Source: an uncultured Bacillota bacterium (GTDB taxonomy: Bacteria; Bacillota_A; Clostridia; Peptostreptococcales; Anaerovoracaceae). From it: DNA of 10,152 nt. A program made the translations under genes and the position numbers. The stretch is taken from contig CAMOWO010000020.1 of assembly GCA_946628525.1 (NCBI GenBank), forward strand, positions 1 through 10,152, given 5' to 3'. Below the pieces are notes generated by a model. The model was not told the origin of the DNA. It did no database searches and saw only the letters and a list, made by a program, of their open reading frames with translations. How positions within the stretch are numbered: the stretch's first letter is position 1; each line of letters starts with the position of its first letter. This document shows positions 7,958-10,152 of this stretch, piece by piece.

Positions 7958-8003
7958 ATAAAAAACAATATGATCTGCCGCAAGGCAGCAAGTCAATCAT
8001 GAG

Positions 8004-8010
8004 AAGAGGA
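8004..8010 (+). promoter_or_regulatory. Ribosome binding site choosing the AraC regulator start
   Basis: AAGAGGA lies 6 bases before the ATG at 8017. Earlier in-frame starts are a GTG at 7948 and an ATG at 7999. The GTG overlaps the extended -10 element and would precede the transcript. The ATG at 7999 has no good SD. Confidence 0.7.
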
Positions 8011-8016
8011 ATCGCC

Positions 8017-9885
8017 ATGATAGAAGAGAAAATCACTTACGAATATGATTTCCCGTTGGACATAAGGATCGTGGAACTCACCGAGTATCCCCTCCACTAT
8101 CAGCAGGATGTAGAGCTGGTGGTAGTCCTCCACGGGGAAGTGGAACTTAAGATCGGCACCGGCCTTTATACCCTCAAGCGCGGAAGCGTCTTCGCGGTGA
8201 ATGCCCGGGAGGTCCACGGCATCTACAAGACGGAGGGACCGAACACCGTAGCCCTCATCAGCATAAGCACGGATTACTTCAGCAAGAGCTTCCCTCTGCT
8301 GAGCAAGAGCGCCTTCCGGACCTATGCGGAGAGCGAAGGCGACCAGAGATTCACGAGGCTCAGAGAATCCGTTTTCGGGATCCTTGCCCTCTACCTCAAG
8401 CGGGGCATCAACTATAAGCAGAGCTGCATCGAAGAGACCATGGAACTTCTTGATTTCATGAACAAAAGCTTCAACCTCTGCGCCGTAAACGAGAACGGAC
8501 TGTCCGTGAGCCCGCAGCACGAGAACCTTTTGATCCTCGAGAGAATGAGCAGGATCATCCCGTACATATACGAGCATCACGCAGAGAAGATATCTCTGGA
8601 TGATCTGGCGGAGAAGGAGCACCTCAGTACCTACTACCTCTCCCACATGATCAAAACATGCACAGGCCTCAACTTCCGGGATTTCCTCTGCTATGCCAGA
8701 GTGGAATTCTCCGAGATGTACCTTCTCGGCACGGACATGAAGATCAATGCCATCGCACGCAAAGTCGGCTTCTCCACCACTGCATATTACGAGAAGTTCT
8801 TCCAGCGCTGGTACCACAGGACTCCTTCCCAGCACCGCAAAGAATACAGCAAAAAGGTGCGCAGCGAAGAGAATCCGGAGCAGGTCCGTACCGTCAGCGT
8901 GAACACGGCACTGAGCATGGTCCAGCAGGAGCTCAGCGCATCACAGCAAAAGGTCTACGGCCCTCCTGTGAAACAGCTCAAGCTCTTCACAAAAATGAAC
9001 GCATCCGAAAGGCCGCTGGCCAAACTGTCACGAAGCATCGAGATGGAGGTCTGTACCCGGGACTACAGAAGGCTCGGCTACGCACTCTTCGCAGAACTGA
9101 AGAAATTCAAATGCGACCTCATCAATCTCAAATATACAGAAGAGGAATCCGGAAGTCCGGAACTGGACGCATTCCGCAAACTCCTGATAGAGAACGGCTA
9201 CGAGGTCAACATGATCAAAGCCTACCACGGTGAATCCACCGGCAAATCCTACGGCCTTGATTCCATCGCCAACCTTCTCTACATCTATCAGCGGAATGTG
9301 CTTTCGTCCCTTCCGATCAGTGTGAAGCTCATGGACTCCGGTGATGAAGACGTACAGCTGAAGGGGGATAACGGTCTCATGACCTCCTCCGGCATTTACA
9401 AACCGGCCTACTACGCTCTTCTCATCCTCCAAAAGCTCCAGGGCGATCTCATTTCCTTCGAGAAGAACTACGCGGCCGTGCGGATCGGCAAAGAGAATCC
9501 GGCCTTCGTCATCGCCGTGGTGAACTACGACGGCAGCATCCTCCGGCTCTGCACCGGCAAGACCAATATGCACGAGACAGTAGACAGGATCAACGCCTTC
9601 AAGGACGAACTGGAAGTGAACGTGAACCTGGGCAACATCCAGGGACGCTACTCCATCAACAAGTACTCCTTCACCAATCCGGATACCGTATTCGATTTCA
9701 TGGCACGCCTGGGATTCCCTAAAGTATACAGTTCGGACATCGACTTCGACCTGAACTACTACTCGATCCCTAAGACGGATATCTACACAGATGACGTTGA
9801 CGGCACCTTGCACATGAACTTCCAGGTGGAAGGTGCAGGACTGCAGATGGCCATCATACAGCCCCTTCCACAGCAGGAAGGATAA
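8017..9885 (+). CDS. AraC-family transcriptional regulator with cupin domain and degenerate GH39-like C-terminal region
   Basis: A 622-residue protein. Residues about 15-85 form a cupin-like ligand domain (HYQQDVELVVVLHGEVEL ... GSVFAVNAREVHGIY). Residues about 176-280 are the AraC/XylS DNA-binding domain with two helix-turn-helix units: ISLDDLAEKEHLSTYYLSHM and INAIARKVGFSTTAYYEKFF, then the family ending RTPSQHRKEY. Residues about 340-622 resemble the later part of GH39 beta-xylosidases. The clearest match is GDNGLMTSSGIYKPAYYALLIL (450-471), followed by a beta-sandwich-like end (FDFMARLGFPK, AGLQMAIIQPL). AraC regulators fused to a GH39 domain are known in Clostridia but are usually longer. 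Here only about 170 residues separate the HTH from the GLMTSSGIYKPAYYA motif, too few for a full TIM barrel. No NEP acid/base motif is seen, so I infer a non-catalytic sensor. It probably controls genes in response to a carbohydrate or related signal. The divergent protease gene is a possible target. Confidence 0.92.
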   Translation: MIEEKITYEYDFPLDIRIVELTEYPLHYQQDVELVVVLHGEVELKIGTGLYTLKRGSVFAVNAREVHGIYKTEGPNTVALISISTDYFSKSFPLLSKSAFRTYAESEGDQRFTRLRESVFGILALYLKRGINYKQSCIEETMELLDFMNKSFNLCAVNENGLSVSPQHENLLILERMSRIIPYIYEHHAEKISLDDLAEKEHLSTYYLSHMIKTCTGLNFRDFLCYARVEFSEMYLLGTDMKINAIARKVGFSTTAYYEKFFQRWYHRTPSQHRKEYSKKVRSEENPEQVRTVSVNTALSMVQQELSASQQKVYGPPVKQLKLFTKMNASERPLAKLSRSIEMEVCTRDYRRLGYALFAELKKFKCDLINLKYTEEESGSPELDAFRKLLIENGYEVNMIKAYHGESTGKSYGLDSIANLLYIYQRNVLSSLPISVKLMDSGDEDVQLKGDNGLMTSSGIYKPAYYALLILQKLQGDLISFEKNYAAVRIGKENPAFVIAVVNYDGSILRLCTGKTNMHETVDRINAFKDELEVNVNLGNIQGRYSINKYSFTNPDTVFDFMARLGFPKVYSSDIDFDLNYYSIPKTDIYTDDVDGTLHMNFQVEGAGLQMAIIQPLPQQEG

Positions 9886-9918
9886 GGCGCAGGAACTTAA
9901 AGACAGAAGTATTTAAGC

Positions 9919-9958
9919 AAACCGCTGTATCGGCACAATGTCCACGCAGCGGTTTTTT
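9919..9958 (+). terminator. Rho-independent terminator after the AraC regulator gene
   Basis: AAACCGCTG (9919-9927) pairs perfectly with CAGCGGTTT (9947-9955) across a 19-base loop, and the run of six T residues covers 9953-9958. It begins 33 bases after the regulator stop codon. On the minus strand the stem is followed by CTTAAATAC, which is not a good T tract, so it acts mainly on the plus strand. Confidence 0.87.
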
Positions 9959-10026
9959 AGTGCTTGCGATTCCGGCAGCAGGTTATATGCATGAAAAGGT
10001 ATTAAAATCTGACGTCGAGCGGGGGC

Positions 10027-10044
10027 GCGGCAATACCATGCCGC
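10027..10044. repeat. Short GC-rich inverted repeat
   Basis: GCGGCA and TGCCGC form a perfect 6-bp stem around a 6-base loop. No T run follows on either strand, so it is not a convincing terminator. No open reading frame of any length worth calling covers it. Its role is unknown. Confidence 0.4.
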
Positions 10045-10073
10045 TCCTCACCATTACCCACCCACACACAAAG

Positions 10074-10097
10074 AAATCCCCCGAATAAAATTCGGGG
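10074..10097 (-). terminator. Possible minus-strand terminator for a gene beyond the right edge
   Basis: CCCCGAAT (10079-10086) and ATTCGGGG (10090-10097) form a perfect 8-bp stem with a 3-base loop. Reading leftward, the stem is followed by GATTTCTTTG, a moderate T-rich tail. Reading rightward, no T tract follows. It would fit the end of a minus-strand gene lying to the right of the window. Confidence 0.5.
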
Positions 10098-10115
10098 CAG
10101 ACTGTAGACAAACCT

Positions 10116-10152
10116 GCTAACAAAAATCAAGTACGAATTTGAGTTTGCTAGC
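10116..10152. repeat. Imperfect inverted repeat at the right window edge
   Basis: GCTAACAAA (10116-10124) pairs with TTTGCTAGC (10144-10152) with one mismatch, which becomes a G-U pair in a minus-strand RNA. A second 4-bp stem, TCAA/TTGA (10127-10130 with 10139-10142), closes an 8-base loop. The repeat ends exactly at the window edge, so its full extent is unknown. Confidence 0.45.

Noticed and set aside
7948..8016. Longer N-terminus for the AraC regulator starting at a GTG at 7948
   Set aside because: The GTG overlaps the extended -10 promoter element. The ATG at 8017 has a proper SD.
7993..8835. Minus-strand open frame (280 codons) inside the AraC regulator gene
   Set aside because: It is antisense to the cupin and HTH domains, which are clearly coding on the plus strand. 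The translation shows no motif.
10010..10151. Minus-strand open frame entering from the right edge
   Set aside because: It is open for about 47 codons but runs through the inverted repeats and shows no protein family signal. It is more likely non-coding sequence after a gene that ends outside the window.
1..10152. CRISPR array, tRNA or rRNA genes, integrase or complete insertion sequence
   Set aside because: I looked for regularly spaced repeats, cloverleaf-like segments and transposase motifs and found none.

Overview
The window looks like chromosomal DNA of an anaerobic Gram-positive bacterium of the Clostridia (Bacillota). GC content is moderate, a little above half by eye. The Shine-Dalgarno (SD) sites are AGGAGG-like and the -10 boxes are TATAAT-like. 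The gene content fits this assignment: ABC-FtsX fusion proteins, a DAP-type Mur ligase, a secreted subtilase with basic C-terminal Ig/Fn3-like modules, and an AraC regulator with a GH39-like tail. I infer the class; no marker gene fixes the species.

Layout from left to right. (1) Positions 1-5682 form a minus-strand cluster read right to left: a MurE-like Mur ligase, then two tandem ABC transporters that each fuse an ATPase to an FtsX-type permease. The ligase and first transporter overlap by 4 bp (ATGA). The two transporters are 2 bp apart. A TATAAT box 20 bp upstream of the ligase start marks the probable promoter, so this is very likely one transcript. The second transporter runs off the left edge. 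(2) Positions 5683-5869 hold that promoter and a clear rho-independent terminator for the next gene, which separates the two units. (3) Positions 5870-7801 encode, on the minus strand, a secreted S8 (subtilisin-like) serine protease with signal peptide, propeptide, full catalytic triad and C-terminal beta-rich modules. (4) Positions 7802-8016 are a divergent promoter region. (5) Positions 8017-9885 encode, on the plus strand, an AraC-type regulator with an N-terminal cupin, a double HTH domain and a C-terminal region resembling a shortened GH39 glycosidase without visible catalytic motifs. It ends at a strong terminator. (6) Positions 9959-10152 carry no gene I can support, but hold three inverted repeats. 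One may be a minus-strand terminator for a gene beyond the right edge.

How the parts may work together. The ligase-transporter operon suggests a cell-envelope function: an atypical second MurE-type ligase co-expressed with two MacB/FtsX-like transporters. The protease and the AraC regulator are divergently transcribed and may be a regulator-target pair, but this rests only on position. I found no CRISPR array, tRNA, rRNA, transposase or complete insertion sequence. The most unusual signals are the ligase-transporter linkage with non-canonical residues in the ligase, and the reduced GH39-like sensor on the AraC protein.
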